A stretch of DNA of 64,000 nucleotides, taken from NCBI RefSeq assembly GCF_014640615.1, contig NZ_BMHH01000006.1, positions 124,001 to 188,000 on the forward strand, read 5' to 3'. Source of the stretch: Paramesorhizobium endophyticum (GTDB lineage Bacteria > Pseudomonadota > Alphaproteobacteria > Rhizobiales > Rhizobiaceae). The notes under the pieces were generated by a model, which did not search any database, was not told where the DNA came from, and saw only the letters and a list, made by a program, of their open reading frames with translations. Made by a program: the position numbers and the translations under genes. Below, piece by piece: positions 18,717 to 27,342 of the stretch (position 1 is the first letter of the stretch; every line of letters begins with the position of its first letter).

Positions 18717-19751
18717 ATGGGTTTCAAGATTGCTGTTGTCGGCGCCACGGGCAATGTGGGCCGCGAAATGCTCAATATCCTCGAAGAACGCGGCTTTCCC
18801 GCCGATGAGGTGGTGGCGCTCGCCTCGCGCCGCAGCCAGGGCACGGAAGTGTCTTATGGCGACCGGACGCTGAAGGTTCAGGCGCTCGACAATTACGATT
18901 TCTCCGACACGGATATCTGCCTGATGTCGGCGGGGGGCACGGTTTCCAAGGAATGGTCGCCGAAGATCGGCGCGCAGGGCTGCGTCGTCATCGACAATTC
19001 CTCGGCCTGGCGCTACGATTCCGACGTGCCGTTGATCGTGCCGGAAGTGAACCCCGACGCCATCGACGGCTTCCGCAAGCGCAACATCATCGCCAATCCC
19101 AATTGCTCGACGGCGCAGCTCGTCGTGGCGTTGAAGCCGCTGCACGATGCGGCCACCATCAAGCGCGTCGTCGTCGCGACTTACCAGTCGGTTTCCGGCG
19201 CGGGCAAGGAAGGCATGGACGAGCTTTTCGAGCAGTCGCGCGCTGTCTTCGTCGCCGATCCCATCACCACGAAGAAGTTCACCAAGCGCATCGCCTTCAA
19301 CGTCATCCCGCATATCGATGTCTTCATGGAAGACGGCTACACCAAGGAAGAATGGAAGATGGTGGCCGAAACCAAGAAGATCCTTGATCCCAAGATCAAG
19401 CTGACCGCCACCGCCGTGCGCGTCCCCGTCTTCATCGGCCATTCCGAGGCGGTCAACATTGAGTTCGAAAAGCCGATCACGGCGGACGAGGCCCGCGACA
19501 TCCTGCGCGAGGCGCCCGGTTGCCAAGTCATCGACAAGCTGGAGAATGGCGGTTACGTCACCCCCTATGAGGCCGCCGGCGAAGACGCCACCTATATCTC
19601 CCGCATCCGCGAGGACATCACGGTGGAAAACGGCCTCGCCATGTGGGTGGTCTCGGACAATCTGCGCAAGGGCGCAGCCCTCAACGCCATCCAGATCGCG
19701 GAACTGCTGGTCACGCGCGGCCTGGTGAAGCCGAAGGCGCTGGCGGTCTGA
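18717..19751 (+). CDS. asd: Aspartate-semialdehyde dehydrogenase
   Basis: A 344-residue NADPH-dependent enzyme converting aspartyl-4-phosphate to aspartate-4-semialdehyde, the branch point to lysine/diaminopimelate, methionine and threonine. The nucleotide-binding motif GATGNVG is at residues 9-15, the catalytic cysteine is Cys130 in NPNCSTAQ, and the segment GRxSVSGAGKEGMDEL-like TYQSVSGAGKEG follows. Length is typical. It works in the same pathway as dapF at 56.8-57.7 kb. Followed by a strong terminator. Confidence 0.97.
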   Translation: MGFKIAVVGATGNVGREMLNILEERGFPADEVVALASRRSQGTEVSYGDRTLKVQALDNYDFSDTDICLMSAGGTVSKEWSPKIGAQGCVVIDNSSAWRYDSDVPLIVPEVNPDAIDGFRKRNIIANPNCSTAQLVVALKPLHDAATIKRVVVATYQSVSGAGKEGMDELFEQSRAVFVADPITTKKFTKRIAFNVIPHIDVFMEDGYTKEEWKMVAETKKILDPKIKLTATAVRVPVFIGHSEAVNIEFEKPITADEARDILREAPGCQVIDKLENGGYVTPYEAAGEDATYISRIREDITVENGLAMWVVSDNLRKGAALNAIQIAELLVTRGLVKPKALAV

Positions 19752-19778
19752 GTAAAAATATTCATTCTATAAAAGCGC

Positions 19779-19815
19779 CGGCGGGACAGAGGGGGCGCTG
19801 TCCCGCCGCGTTTCA
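19779..19815 (+). terminator. Terminator of asd
   Basis: An 11 bp perfect stem (19779-19789 with 19798-19808) with loop AGGGGGCG and a following CGTTTCATTT tail, 28 bp past the asd stop. Confidence 0.8.
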
Positions 19816-19832
19816 TTTACTTAGAAACCCGC

Positions 19833-20255
19833 CTACTCCGCGCTCGCCTCGATCTGCTCCATATCGTCGTCCGACAGCCCGAAATGATGGCCGATTTCGT
19901 GAATCAGCACGTGGGAAACGATATCGCCCAGCGTTTCCTCATTCTCCGCCCAGTAGTCGAGAATGGCGCGGCGGTAGAGGGTGATCCGGTTCGGCCCCTC
20001 GCCGGTCGCCACCGAAAAGCGCTCGCCGATGCCGCGCCCTTCGAAAAGGCCCAGAAGGTCGAAAGGCGTCTCCAGCCCCATATCGTCAACGATCTGGTCA
20101 TCAGGGAAATCGGCGACCTGGATGATGATATCGCCGCATAGCTCACGGAAGGGCGCCGGCAGATGCGCATAAGCTTCGATCGCCAGCGACTCCATTTCAT
20201 CGAGCGAAGGCGAAAACCGTGTAGCCCAATCGCCGGTCAGGTCGGTTCGGGCCAT
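19833..20255 (-). CDS. Zincin-like metallopeptidase family protein (PF06262 type)
   Basis: A 140-residue protein, MARTDLTGDWATRFSPSLDE. The start at 20255 has AAAGGAAAG upstream; the longer open frame would overlap leuD. The C-terminus carries HEIGHHFGLSDDD, a zinc-binding HExxH with an adjacent His and a following acidic cluster, characteristic of the minimal metallopeptidase-like family common in alphaproteobacteria and actinobacteria. The family's proteolytic activity and substrates are not established. It lies 41 bp downstream of leuD on the same strand and may be cotranscribed. Confidence 0.88.
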   Translation of the reverse strand: MARTDLTGDWATRFSPSLDEMESLAIEAYAHLPAPFRELCGDIIIQVADFPDDQIVDDMGLETPFDLLGLFEGRGIGERFSVATGEGPNRITLYRRAILDYWAENEETLGDIVSHVLIHEIGHHFGLSDDDMEQIEASAE

Positions 20256-20296
20256 GCTCTTTCCTTTACCACTCAGCGCCTGCGGATGGCCTAGAC

Positions 20297-20902
20297 TCAG
20301 GCCCAAGGACGGACTTCGGCGTTTTTCGCCTCGAAGCTGGCAATGCTCGGAGCCTTCTCCATGGTGAGGCCGATATCGTCGAGCCCGTTGAGCAGGCAAT
20401 GCCGCTTGAAGTCGTCGAGGTCGAACTTGATCGCACCGCCATCCGGCCCGTGAATTTCCTTGGCTTCCAGATCGACCGTCAGCGTCGCATTGGCGCCGCG
20501 CGAGGCGTCGTCCATCAGCTTGTCCAGATCTTCCTGGGAGACCGTGATCGGCAGGATGCCGTTCTTGAAGCAGTTATTGTAGAAAATGTCGGCGAACGAG
20601 GTCGAGATCACACAGCGGATGCCGAAATCGAGCAGCGCCCAGGGCGCATGTTCGCGCGAGGAGCCGCAGCCGAAATTGTCGCCCGCGACAAGAATCTGCG
20701 CGTTGCGATAGGCCGGCTTGTTGAGCACGAAATCGGGATTTTCCGACCCGTCCTCGCGATAGCGCATCTCGGCGAATAGCCCGGTACCGAGCCCCGTGCG
20801 CTTGATCGTCTTCAGATAATCCTTCGGAATGATCATATCCGTGTCGACATTGATGATCGGCAGCGGAGCGGCAACGCCGGTGAGCTTGGTAAACTTGTCC
20901 AT
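20297..20902 (-). CDS. leuD: 3-isopropylmalate dehydratase small subunit
   Basis: A 201-residue swivel-domain subunit which, with LeuC (not in this window), isomerises 2-isopropylmalate to 3-isopropylmalate in leucine synthesis. Start [14 protein letters not shown] at 20902 with GGAAAGGTGG upstream. Signatures: [15 protein letters not shown] (substrate specificity region), [18 protein letters not shown], and [17 protein letters not shown]. Length is standard. leuB is about 500 bp upstream on the same strand, separated by a small plus-strand gene. Confidence 0.97.
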   Translation of the reverse strand: MDKFTKLTGVAAPLPIINVDTDMIIPKDYLKTIKRTGLGTGLFAEMRYREDGSENPDFVLNKPAYRNAQILVAGDNFGCGSSREHAPWALLDFGIRCVISTSFADIFYNNCFKNGILPITVSQEDLDKLMDDASRGANATLTVDLEAKEIHGPDGGAIKFDLDDFKRHCLLNGLDDIGLTMEKAPSIASFEAKNAEVRPWA

Positions 20903-21003
20903 AGGGTTTCCACCTTTCCTTCCCAACCGCAACGCTTTACACCAGCTTGGCGCGGAGTGAAAGCCGGAAAGAACACCCGCGCCTGACCCAAGGGATATGA
21001 GAC

Positions 21004-21210
21004 ATGAAACTCTACCGCTTCATCACCGGGCCCGACGACGCCCAGTTCTGCCACCGCGTCACCGCCGCCTTGAACAAGGGCTGGCAGCTCCACGGCTCCC
21101 CCACCTACGCCTTCAACGCCGCCACAGGCGTCATGCATTGCGGCCAGCCGGTGGTGAAGGAAGTGGAGGGCGTGGAATATACGCCTGACATCAAGCTGGG
21201 TGAATATTGA
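21004..21210 (+). CDS. DUF1737 domain protein
   Basis: A 68-residue protein: [19 protein letters not shown], then [16 protein letters not shown], a pattern typical of DUF1737, a short alpha/beta domain of unknown function. It is encoded opposite to, and between, leuD and leuB, so it breaks the leu pair. A GGGATATGAGAC region precedes the ATG; the ribosome site is weak. Coding support comes from the family pattern and from strand-appropriate third-position GC. Confidence 0.85.
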   Translation: MKLYRFITGPDDAQFCHRVTAALNKGWQLHGSPTYAFNAATGVMHCGQPVVKEVEGVEYTPDIKLGEY

Positions 21211-21405
21211 CAAACAGAAGGTTTTTCCAGGGGCGGTAGCCAGCTTTTCCTCGCCGCTGCGTCCGCACCTGGGGCATGATTCCAGTGGCAAGAATTAGGG
21301 CTACCGCAATTTTCCCCTTCACCCTCCTGGTGCATCTCTTCAGTCTGTCGAAGGGTGCTTGGAACCACGAGGGCGAGGGGCGCGCTTCCTCAAATCGAAA
21401 GCGCC

Positions 21406-22518
21406 TTAAACCGAAAGCGCCTTGAACTTCGCCAGGATCGCGTCGCCCATTTCCGTGGTGCCGATCTTCTTCGTGCCTTCGGTCCAGATGTCAGCCGTGC
21501 GCAGGCCGTCGTCAAGAACGCCTGACATGGCCGCTTCGAGACGGTCGGCCTCAGCGATCAGGTTGAAGGAATAGCGCAGGCACATGGCGAGCGAGGCGAT
21601 CATGGCGATGGGGTTGGCGACGCCTTTGCCGGCGATATCAGGCGCGGAGCCGTGCACCGGCTCGTAAAGCGCCTTGCGGGAGCCTGTTTTGGCGTCGGGC
21701 GCGCCGAGCGATGCCGAGGGCAACATGCCGAGCGAGCCGGTCAGCATCGCCGCGACGTCCGACAGCATGTCGCCAAAGAGATTGTCCGTGACGATGACAT
21801 CGAACTGCTTCGGCCAGCGCACGAGCTGCATGCCGCCGGCATCGGCCAGCATGTGCTCAAGCTGCACGTCGGAATATTTCGCCTTGTGCGTCGCGGTCAC
21901 CACTTCGTTCCAGAGCACGCCGGACTTCATGACGTTGCGCTTTTCCATCGAGGTGACCTTATTGCCGCGCGTCCGGGCCAGCTCGAAGGCAACCCCGGCG
22001 ATGCGCTCGATCTCGAAGGTGTCGTAAACCTGCGTGTCGATGCCGCGCTTCTGGCCGTTGCCGAGATCGATGATTTCCTTCGGCTCGCCGAAATAGACGC
22101 CGCCGGTGAGCTCGCGGACGATGAGGATGTCGAGGCCTTCGACGACTTCGGGCTTCAGCGAAGATGAGCTCGCCAGCGCAGGGTAGCAGATCGCGGGGCG
22201 CAGATTGGCGAACAGCTCCATATCCTTGCGCAGGCGCAGTAGGCCGGCTTCGGGGCGCACATCATAGGGCACGCCGTCCCATTTCGGCCCGCCGACCGCG
22301 CCGAACAGCACGGCATCGGCGGCTAGCGCCTTCTGCATGTCCTCTTCCGAAATCGCCCTGCCATGGGCATCAAAGGCCGCGCCGCCGACCAGCCCCTCGT
22401 CGAGTTCGAAGCCCAAGCCAAAATCCTCATTGAGAGAGGCAATGATCTTGCGGACTTCGGCCATCGCTTCCGGGCCGATCCCGTCGCCGGGGAGGAGGAG
22501 GAGTTTTCTGGATGCCAT
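21406..22518 (-). CDS. leuB: 3-isopropylmalate dehydrogenase
   Basis: A 370-residue NAD+-dependent enzyme that oxidatively decarboxylates 3-isopropylmalate to 4-methyl-2-oxopentanoate in leucine synthesis. The N-terminus [16 protein letters not shown] is the family start; the [14 protein letters not shown] segment carries substrate arginines, and the signature [27 protein letters not shown] near residue 240 holds the metal-binding aspartates. [16 protein letters not shown] is also conserved. Length is standard. A good GGGGAGGAGG-like stretch lies inside the N-terminus, but the ATG at 22518 is the only reasonable start. Confidence 0.97.
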   Translation of the reverse strand: MASRKLLLLPGDGIGPEAMAEVRKIIASLNEDFGLGFELDEGLVGGAAFDAHGRAISEEDMQKALAADAVLFGAVGGPKWDGVPYDVRPEAGLLRLRKDMELFANLRPAICYPALASSSSLKPEVVEGLDILIVRELTGGVYFGEPKEIIDLGNGQKRGIDTQVYDTFEIERIAGVAFELARTRGNKVTSMEKRNVMKSGVLWNEVVTATHKAKYSDVQLEHMLADAGGMQLVRWPKQFDVIVTDNLFGDMLSDVAAMLTGSLGMLPSASLGAPDAKTGSRKALYEPVHGSAPDIAGKGVANPIAMIASLAMCLRYSFNLIAEADRLEAAMSGVLDDGLRTADIWTEGTKKIGTTEMGDAILAKFKALSV

Positions 22519-22603
22519 GATGCCACGCCTTCGCTGGAAATGATGGCTTGTGTCTTAGACAAGCGGCGAGGGCATTTCAACTATGGTGCGGGGGAGGGAA
22601 TTA

Positions 22604-22656
22604 GGGGAATAAGAGAGTAAGGGAAATATGTTTTCCTTCCCTACTCCCTTATCCCC
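22604..22656 (-). terminator. Possible terminator of the Trm112-like gene
   Basis: An imperfect inverted repeat, GGGGAATAAGAGAG...AAGGGAA against TTCCCTACTCCCTTATCCCC, just past the stop of the gene at 22656. The stem is interrupted, so the assignment is weak. Confidence 0.4.
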
Positions 22657-22850
22657 TACTCACTTATCGTTCGGGCTTCCGAAGGCAGCATGATGGGAAT
22701 GCCGTCGCGCACGGGGTAGGCGAGGCCGGCCTTCTCGGAAATCAGCTCCTCATGCTCCGCATCATAGACAAGCCTGCTCTTGGTCAGCGGGCAGACGAGG
22801 AGTTCCAGTAGCTTCGGGTCGATGGCGGGTGGCTTTCTCTCTTCGCTCAT
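22656..22850 (-). CDS. Trm112 family (UPF0434) protein
   Basis: A 64-residue protein with the family pattern [18 protein letters not shown] and [19 protein letters not shown]. In other organisms Trm112 proteins are zinc-binding activators of methyltransferases, with cysteine pairs. Only one of the usual cysteines (VCPLT) is visible here, as in many bacterial UPF0434 members, so zinc binding is doubtful. The stop of the Lon-N gene lies 15 bp upstream on the same strand, suggesting an operon with it. Confidence 0.9.
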   Translation of the reverse strand: MSEERKPPAIDPKLLELLVCPLTKSRLVYDAEHEELISEKAGLAYPVRDGIPIMLPSEARTISE

Positions 22851-22865
22851 GGCAGCGCCTTTCGA

Positions 22866-23543
22866 TTATTGCAGGCTGGAGCCGAAATCGTCCCGTTCCT
22901 TGGCGAGCGCGATTTCGGTGATGGCGATCAGGGTTTCGGCGCGCGCCTTGAGGTCTGGAGCTTCAAGGAGAGCCTGTTTCTCGGCGGGGCCGAAGGGCGA
23001 CATCATCGAAAGCGCGTTCACCAGCGTCTCATTGCCTGCCCGCGAGATGCTGTCCCAATCCGCAGTGAGATTATTGGCTTCGAGATAATCGCGGAACGCC
23101 TTGAGCAGCGCCTGGCGGTCGATTTCCATCGTGCCGGCGGCTTCGTCCAGATCGGCGAGGAAAGGCGCGACGCGGCACTGACGGAAGGGCAGGCGGCTGG
23201 CGATTTCCTCCAGGACGCGGAAGCGGCAGATGCCCTGGAGCGTGATCAGGATGCGCCCGTCGCCGGTTTCGGCATAGGTGGTGACGCGGCCCATGCAGCC
23301 GACCTCGCAGAGATCGGGAACCGTGCGCGCGGTGGCGCTCGCATCGCCATCGAGGCAGGGCTGGATCATGCCGATGATGCGCCTGCCCGCCATGGCGGCA
23401 TCCAGCATTTCGATATAGCGCGGCTCGAAGATGTTGAGCGGCAGCTGCCCGTTCGGCAAAAGCAGCGCAGCCTTCAGGGGGAAAACCGGAATGACATCCG
23501 GAACGTCCTTTATGGTGCGGTAATGCGCGTTGCCCGCCTGCAT
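22866..23543 (-). CDS. LON peptidase substrate-binding-domain protein
   Basis: A 225-residue protein consisting of the Lon N-terminal (PUA-like) domain without ATPase or protease domains. Signatures: VIPVFPLKAALLLPNGQLPLNIFEPRYIEML, IGMIQP, then GCMGRVTTYAETGDGRILITLQGICRFRV. Free-standing Lon-N proteins are common in alphaproteobacteria; their role is unknown (possibly adaptor or substrate recognition). It sits between the thioredoxin-like gene (57 bp upstream) and the Trm112-like gene (15 bp downstream), all on one strand. Confidence 0.92.
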   Translation of the reverse strand: MQAGNAHYRTIKDVPDVIPVFPLKAALLLPNGQLPLNIFEPRYIEMLDAAMAGRRIIGMIQPCLDGDASATARTVPDLCEVGCMGRVTTYAETGDGRILITLQGICRFRVLEEIASRLPFRQCRVAPFLADLDEAAGTMEIDRQALLKAFRDYLEANNLTADWDSISRAGNETLVNALSMMSPFGPAEKQALLEAPDLKARAETLIAITEIALAKERDDFGSSLQ

Positions 23544-23600
23544 CGAAAAACTCTCTTCCTGCCCGTTTGCGGCAGTTGTTGATTCGTCCTCTTTCGCTCC

Positions 23601-24548
23601 TTAGGAGAAAAGCAGCGAGGACAGTTTGCGCCGCGCTGCGAGCGTTGCCGCGTCAGCCGGTCCCCATGCCTCGAACAGCTGCAGCAATTCCTTGCGCGCG
23701 CCGTCGTCGTTCCAGCTGCGGTCGGCCCGCATGATCGCCAGAAGCTCGTCAGCGGCTTCCATGCGTCGGCCTTGCGCATTGTGGATCATGGCGAGATCGA
23801 AACGCGCCTGATAGTCCTTTGGATCCCTGGCAATTCTCGCTTCTAGCTCTTTCGGGTCGCCAAGCTTCGCGGCCTGTTTCGCCAGCGCCAGCCGGGCCTC
23901 CACGGCGCGGATGGCCGCGTCGTTCTTCTTGTCGTCAGGCACATCGTCGAGCACCTTGCGCGCCCGTTCCCTGTCGCCCATCTCGAGCAGGCAGTTCGCG
24001 AGGCCCGCAATTGCCGTGATATTGCCGGGCGCTTCCTGCAGGATCGCCGAATAGAGTTGAGCGGCCTCGTCATAATCCGCATGGGTGACCAATTCGGCAG
24101 CAGCGGCCAGCGCTTCATCGATCGCCGCGTCCTTGCCGCCGGGACCGCCGACCTTGTCGATGAATTCCTTCACCTTCGATTCGGGCAGCGCGCCCATGAA
24201 GCCGTCGACCGGCTGGCCGTCCACAAAGGCGATGACGGCGGGGATCGACTGGATGCCGAGCTGACCGGCGATGGCCGGATGATCGTCGATATTCATCTTG
24301 ACCAGCTTGACGCTGCCGCCCGCTTCCTTGACGGCCTTTTCCAGAACCGGTGTCAGCTGCTTGCAGGGTCCGCACCAGGGTGCCCAGAAATCGACCAGCA
24401 CCGGTTGCTTGCGCGATTCGGCGATGACATCGGCGGAGAATGCGGCAGTGGTGGTTTCCTTGATGAGCGCGCCGGCATTCGCAGCGCCATTTGCGGGCTT
24501 CGGTTGCATGGAGATGTCCGCGCCTGTCTGGCTGCTATCGGTGCTCAT
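23601..24548 (-). CDS. Thioredoxin-TPR co-chaperone, YbbN/CnoX type
   Basis: A 315-residue fusion: an unstructured N-terminus, a thioredoxin domain (about 32-140, FWAPWCGPCKQLTPVLEKA with Cys59 and Cys62) and a C-terminal TPR-like helical region (about 150-315). The E. coli homologue YbbN/CnoX binds client proteins under bleach stress and hands them to DnaK and GroEL. E. coli CnoX lacks the first redox cysteine, whereas this protein keeps a full CGPC and may therefore be redox-active, as reported for some alphaproteobacterial members. Likely first gene of a three-gene run (with Lon-N and Trm112-like). Confidence 0.92.
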   Translation of the reverse strand: MSTDSSQTGADISMQPKPANGAANAGALIKETTTAAFSADVIAESRKQPVLVDFWAPWCGPCKQLTPVLEKAVKEAGGSVKLVKMNIDDHPAIAGQLGIQSIPAVIAFVDGQPVDGFMGALPESKVKEFIDKVGGPGGKDAAIDEALAAAAELVTHADYDEAAQLYSAILQEAPGNITAIAGLANCLLEMGDRERARKVLDDVPDDKKNDAAIRAVEARLALAKQAAKLGDPKELEARIARDPKDYQARFDLAMIHNAQGRRMEAADELLAIMRADRSWNDDGARKELLQLFEAWGPADAATLAARRKLSSLLFS

Positions 24549-24631
24549 GATCCGTCCTTGTTACGCTGCATTTCTCGGTTTATGGTCAGTTTGTGTCTTG
24601 GAACGGGTGTTTCAAGACCTGTCCGGCAGCT

Positions 24632-25150
24632 TTATTCCGCGGTCGCGTCCGGCGATGTCGCCACGGGCAAAATCTCCGGCTCGTGATCAGTGGCACGCAG
24701 GAAGCGCACGAGATCGTCCCGTCCGATGGATGTGGTCGCCTCATTGGTGAGCGGATGCGCATTGATGACGTCATGCCGCATGAGGTTCTCGTCGAGAATG
24801 ATCTTCACGCGGTTCCCGGTGTCGTTGATCGTGCCGAGCGCACTGACCGAGCCGGGCAGGAGGCCCAGATATTCCATCAGTTTTTCCGGCTTGCCGAAGG
24901 AGACGCGGCTGGCCGCGCCGATCAGCGTATGCACCGATTTCAGGTCCACCACCGCATCTTCCTCCACGGTGAGAAGGAAGAAATTGTCCTTCTTGTCCTT
25001 GAGGAAAAGGTTCTTGGTATGCCCGCCGGGGATCTCGCCGCGAAGCGATTGCGAATCGGCGACTGTGAAGAGCGGCGGATGGATCACCGTTTTCACGCTG
25101 ATTCCCAATTCGTCGAGGAAGGCAAAAAGCTCGTCAGGGGTTTTCGGCAT
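24632..25150 (-). CDS. YbaK/ProXp-family prolyl-tRNA editing protein
   Basis: A 172-residue trans-editing domain: MPKTPDELFAFLDELGISVKT, TVADSQSLRGEIPGGHTKNLFLKDKKDNFFLLTV, then VSFGKPEKLMEYLGLLPGSVSALGTIND. The G-x-H-x-K-N-L-F-L-K motif and the S-V-S-A-L-G stretch match PrdX/ProXp-ala proteins, which hydrolyse Ala-tRNA(Pro) mischarged by prolyl-tRNA synthetase. Substrate choice (Ala or Cys) is inferred from the motif pattern, not proven. Monocistronic. Confidence 0.9.
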   Translation of the reverse strand: MPKTPDELFAFLDELGISVKTVIHPPLFTVADSQSLRGEIPGGHTKNLFLKDKKDNFFLLTVEEDAVVDLKSVHTLIGAASRVSFGKPEKLMEYLGLLPGSVSALGTINDTGNRVKIILDENLMRHDVINAHPLTNEATTSIGRDDLVRFLRATDHEPEILPVATSPDATAE

Positions 25151-25388
25151 GGCAAATCGTTCGGGTCTCGTACAAATTTCCGGATAGAAATGGTCTACCG
25201 CACCTTAAGCCGAACGGAAACATTTTCCGGCTTTCCATCTCACTGTGCGCCTCGCCTGGTTTTCCACCGACCAGAAGCCCGGAATTCCACAGGCCAAAAA
25301 CAATTGAAAAATTTCCATCGATTTCCTGTTGCATTCCTCATTCGGTTGGGCCATATAGCCCTCGTCTTCAGCGACGCGCTGGCAGCGA

Positions 25389-25463
25389 GCGGGTGTAGCT
25401 CAGGGGTAGAGCACAACCTTGCCAAGGTTGGGGTCGAGGGTTCGAATCCCTTCGCCCGCTCCA
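25389..25463 (+). tRNA. tRNA-Gly (anticodon GCC), island integration site
   Basis: Acceptor GCGGGTG pairs with CGCCCGC; the anticodon stem CAACC/GGTTG encloses TTGCCAA, giving anticodon GCC; T-arm GAGGG TTCGAAT CCCTT; CCA is encoded at 25461-25463. The last 46 bases, from within the anticodon stem, form the left copy of a 50 bp direct repeat, so the integrated element restores an intact tRNA at this end. Confidence 0.97.
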
Positions 25464-25467
25464 GTTT
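25418..25467 (+). repeat. attL-type direct repeat (tRNA-Gly copy)
   Basis: A 50 bp stretch identical to 34851-34900, beginning CTTGCCAAGGTTGGGG in the anticodon arm and ending CTCCAGTTT just past the CCA. Identity stops sharply on both sides (AAC against TCG upstream, TCT against CTC downstream). Confidence 0.95.
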
Positions 25468-25642
25468 TCTAGTTTCCAAAAGTCCCGTTTACGGGGCTTT
25501 TTGCTTATTCAGGCCTCGGTTTCCTAGCATTCGGAATGGCGCTTTAAGGACACGGGTTACCGCGCGGTTACACGTTATCCGATGCCATGGTTTCTGAAAT
25601 CGCCCTGATGTGGGATTACAATATTGTTCTCAGGAATTGGGC

Positions 25643-25879
25643 TTAGTCCGCCCCTTCGGCCTTCTGCATAAGTGCATAGGGATCAACCGGTATCGCCCGG
25701 CAAGCCTCGATAAATTCGGCTGCATCAAGGCGGCGCTCTCCCAACTCGATCTTGGAAATGAATGTTTGGCGTTGACCCAGCCGCTTACCCAACTCCACTT
25801 GGGTCACGCCAGCGTCCTTTCGAGCCTGCACAAGAAGCTCGATCATCCTATGATAAAGGTCTGAACGGATGGAGGTCAC
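25643..25879 (-). CDS. XRE-family transcriptional regulator
   Basis: A 78-residue single-domain HTH_XRE protein: [38 protein letters not shown] is the five-helix Cro/C1 DNA-binding pattern (Q-V-E-L-G-K-R-L as helix 2, Q-T-F-I-S-K-I-E as the recognition helix). It is probably the repressor controlling the divergent gene at 25989 or the element's own activation; a short inverted repeat at 25931-25947 could be its operator. First gene inside the left end of the island. Confidence 0.88.
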   Translation of the reverse strand: MTSIRSDLYHRMIELLVQARKDAGVTQVELGKRLGQRQTFISKIELGERRLDAAEFIEACRAIPVDPYALMQKAEGAD

Positions 25880-25930
25880 GATAAAGCGCCGATATTGAGA
25901 TCAGCGCTCTGTAGAAACCCGATTTTCGAG

Positions 25931-25947
25931 TACCCCAAATCAGGGTA
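25931..25947. promoter_or_regulatory. Candidate operator between XRE gene and divergent gene
   Basis: Inverted repeat TACCC-7 bp-GGGTA in the 109 bp gap between the XRE regulator and the gene at 25989, just upstream of an AT-rich stretch (TATCTTTATATGC) that could be a -10 region. Dyad symmetry next to a divergent regulator is typical of autoregulation; function is inferred. Confidence 0.4.
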
Positions 25948-25988
25948 TCTTTATATGCTGCCTCCTATTGGGTGATTCGGGGGCAGTT

Positions 25989-26717
25989 GTGAAACATCAA
26001 TACGTTGGGGACATAAACGATTATCGCAAGTACGCGCTGCTTCGGGCATTGTCGGCTGGCGGCGTTAACTCCATCGGCGTTTGCTGGATGTTGACCCCAG
26101 CAGACGGACGAGCGGACGGAAACAAGCTCAACTATCTAAAACAGCCGGAGACGTTTCGGCATCTCGATCCAAAACTCTTCGACATTCTCGCGCATGTGGC
26201 TGGTGAGCCGAATCGTCGCCGTTTGCAGGTAATTGAAAACAGTGGCGCGATTCAGCAGGCTACATATTTCAATGAGCTTTTGCCGGATGATATTTCCGGG
26301 CGACAGGCTTTCATGGACCGTTGCTCAGATGCATTTCGTGTTGCCGATCTCGTCTTCTTCGATCCTGACAATGGGCTGGAAGTGTCGCTGCCGAAAGGCC
26401 GGAAGAATTCGTGCAAATATCTTTATCTGGACGAGGCGGCTGCGTTTTACGGTGCGGGCAAGTCGCTCCTAATATACCAGCATTTTCCACGTATCGAACG
26501 GAAGGCATTTATCGCACAGCGTTCGGAGCAACTACGTGCTTTCGCACCCGATTGTTCACTCTGGACGTTCACCACAGCCCATGTGGTGTTCTTTTTGGTT
26601 CTGAATCCGAAAAGTCCTGAACGTTTGCGAACCGCCGCCGAGGCTGCGGCGCATCGTTCGGAACACCGCTTCATCAAAGCCGAATATCTGAAAGCCGAAG
26701 CGCTGTCGGTCGGATAA
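25989..26717 (+). CDS. Unassigned island protein with FDPDNG motif
   Basis: A 242-residue protein read from a GTG start at 25989 (GGGGG upstream); an in-frame TTG at 25968 is less likely. I do not recognise the family with certainty. Visible features: a conserved-looking N-terminus KHQYVGDINDYRKYALLRAL, a central ADLVFFDPDNGLEV (FDPDNG at 124-129) that could be an acidic catalytic or metal site at the end of a beta strand, as in Rossmann-like methyltransferases, and GKSLLIYQHFPR. The general layout recalls the TcmP-like partner proteins of mobile elements, but that link is only an impression. Cargo near the left end of the island, divergent from the XRE gene. Confidence 0.8.
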   Translation: MKHQYVGDINDYRKYALLRALSAGGVNSIGVCWMLTPADGRADGNKLNYLKQPETFRHLDPKLFDILAHVAGEPNRRRLQVIENSGAIQQATYFNELLPDDISGRQAFMDRCSDAFRVADLVFFDPDNGLEVSLPKGRKNSCKYLYLDEAAAFYGAGKSLLIYQHFPRIERKAFIAQRSEQLRAFAPDCSLWTFTTAHVVFFLVLNPKSPERLRTAAEAAAHRSEHRFIKAEYLKAEALSVG

Positions 26718-26781
26718 TTGACGGTGATTTTTCGGCGTGGTTTTTGAAATATTTTGTCTCAAAGGCTTGGGAGATAGTCTA

Positions 26782-27342
26782 ATGCCACTACTTAGAATGT
26801 TGCGACCAGCGCTTGTCTTATCAACGCTGACACTTACAGCCTGCGCCCCGGTGGAAACCAAAACGTCACTCGTAACGCCCGTGACTGGAGGCGTTATGTC
26901 GGCAGGTCCGGGCGATACCGTGCTGAACTTTCGATCGCAGCGGGCTTTGCCAAACGCATTCGGGAAAGCAGACCTCTTTGGTCGAACGACGAATGCTGGG
27001 GGCACGACCGTACGATTTGTTGGCAGCCGAGGCGGTCAGGCCGTGTTTGAGCGGATGGACGTTGAGATAACGAGCAATGCGACCACAATGTCGGAAACGC
27101 CGCTTATCCTTCCACACACGACACGAACCAATATCGACGGATCAATCGGACGGATGCCCGTTTCGGGCACGGCGACCTCAACATCCTATCAGTTTGTTCC
27201 GGCGCGGGGATCGTCGTCTTATGCCACTGCTTCTCACCCCATCCAGTTCAACCTCGGCAAAGGCCAGAGCGTAAAAATTGCCGGAAAGACATTGCGTGTA
27301 ATCCGTGTGGGCGCTGCATCGGTCGAATACCGCATCCAATAG
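26782..27342 (+). CDS. Putative lipoprotein of the island
   Basis: A 186-residue protein beginning MPLLRMLRPALVLSTLTLTAC. A lipobox LTAC at residues 18-21 predicts signal peptidase II processing and lipidation on the Cys. GGGAGA at 26769-26774 precedes the ATG by 7 bp; the longer frame starting at 26737 is not supported. The mature part is rich in G, S, T, R and predicted beta strands (TTVRFVGSRGGQAVFERMDVEI; GQSVKIAGKTLRVIRVG); no family recognised. It lies 64 bp after the FDPDNG gene and may be cotranscribed. Lipoproteins on such elements can alter the cell surface, for example for phage exclusion, but that is speculation. Confidence 0.75.
   Translation: MPLLRMLRPALVLSTLTLTACAPVETKTSLVTPVTGGVMSAGPGDTVLNFRSQRALPNAFGKADLFGRTTNAGGTTVRFVGSRGGQAVFERMDVEITSNATTMSETPLILPHTTRTNIDGSIGRMPVSGTATSTSYQFVPARGSSSYATASHPIQFNLGKGQSVKIAGKTLRVIRVGAASVEYRIQ

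Noticed and set aside
25240-25479. 79-codon minus ORF containing RAKGFEPSTPTLARL
   Set aside because: A typical false peptide produced by reading a tRNA gene antisense; overlaps tRNA-Gly.
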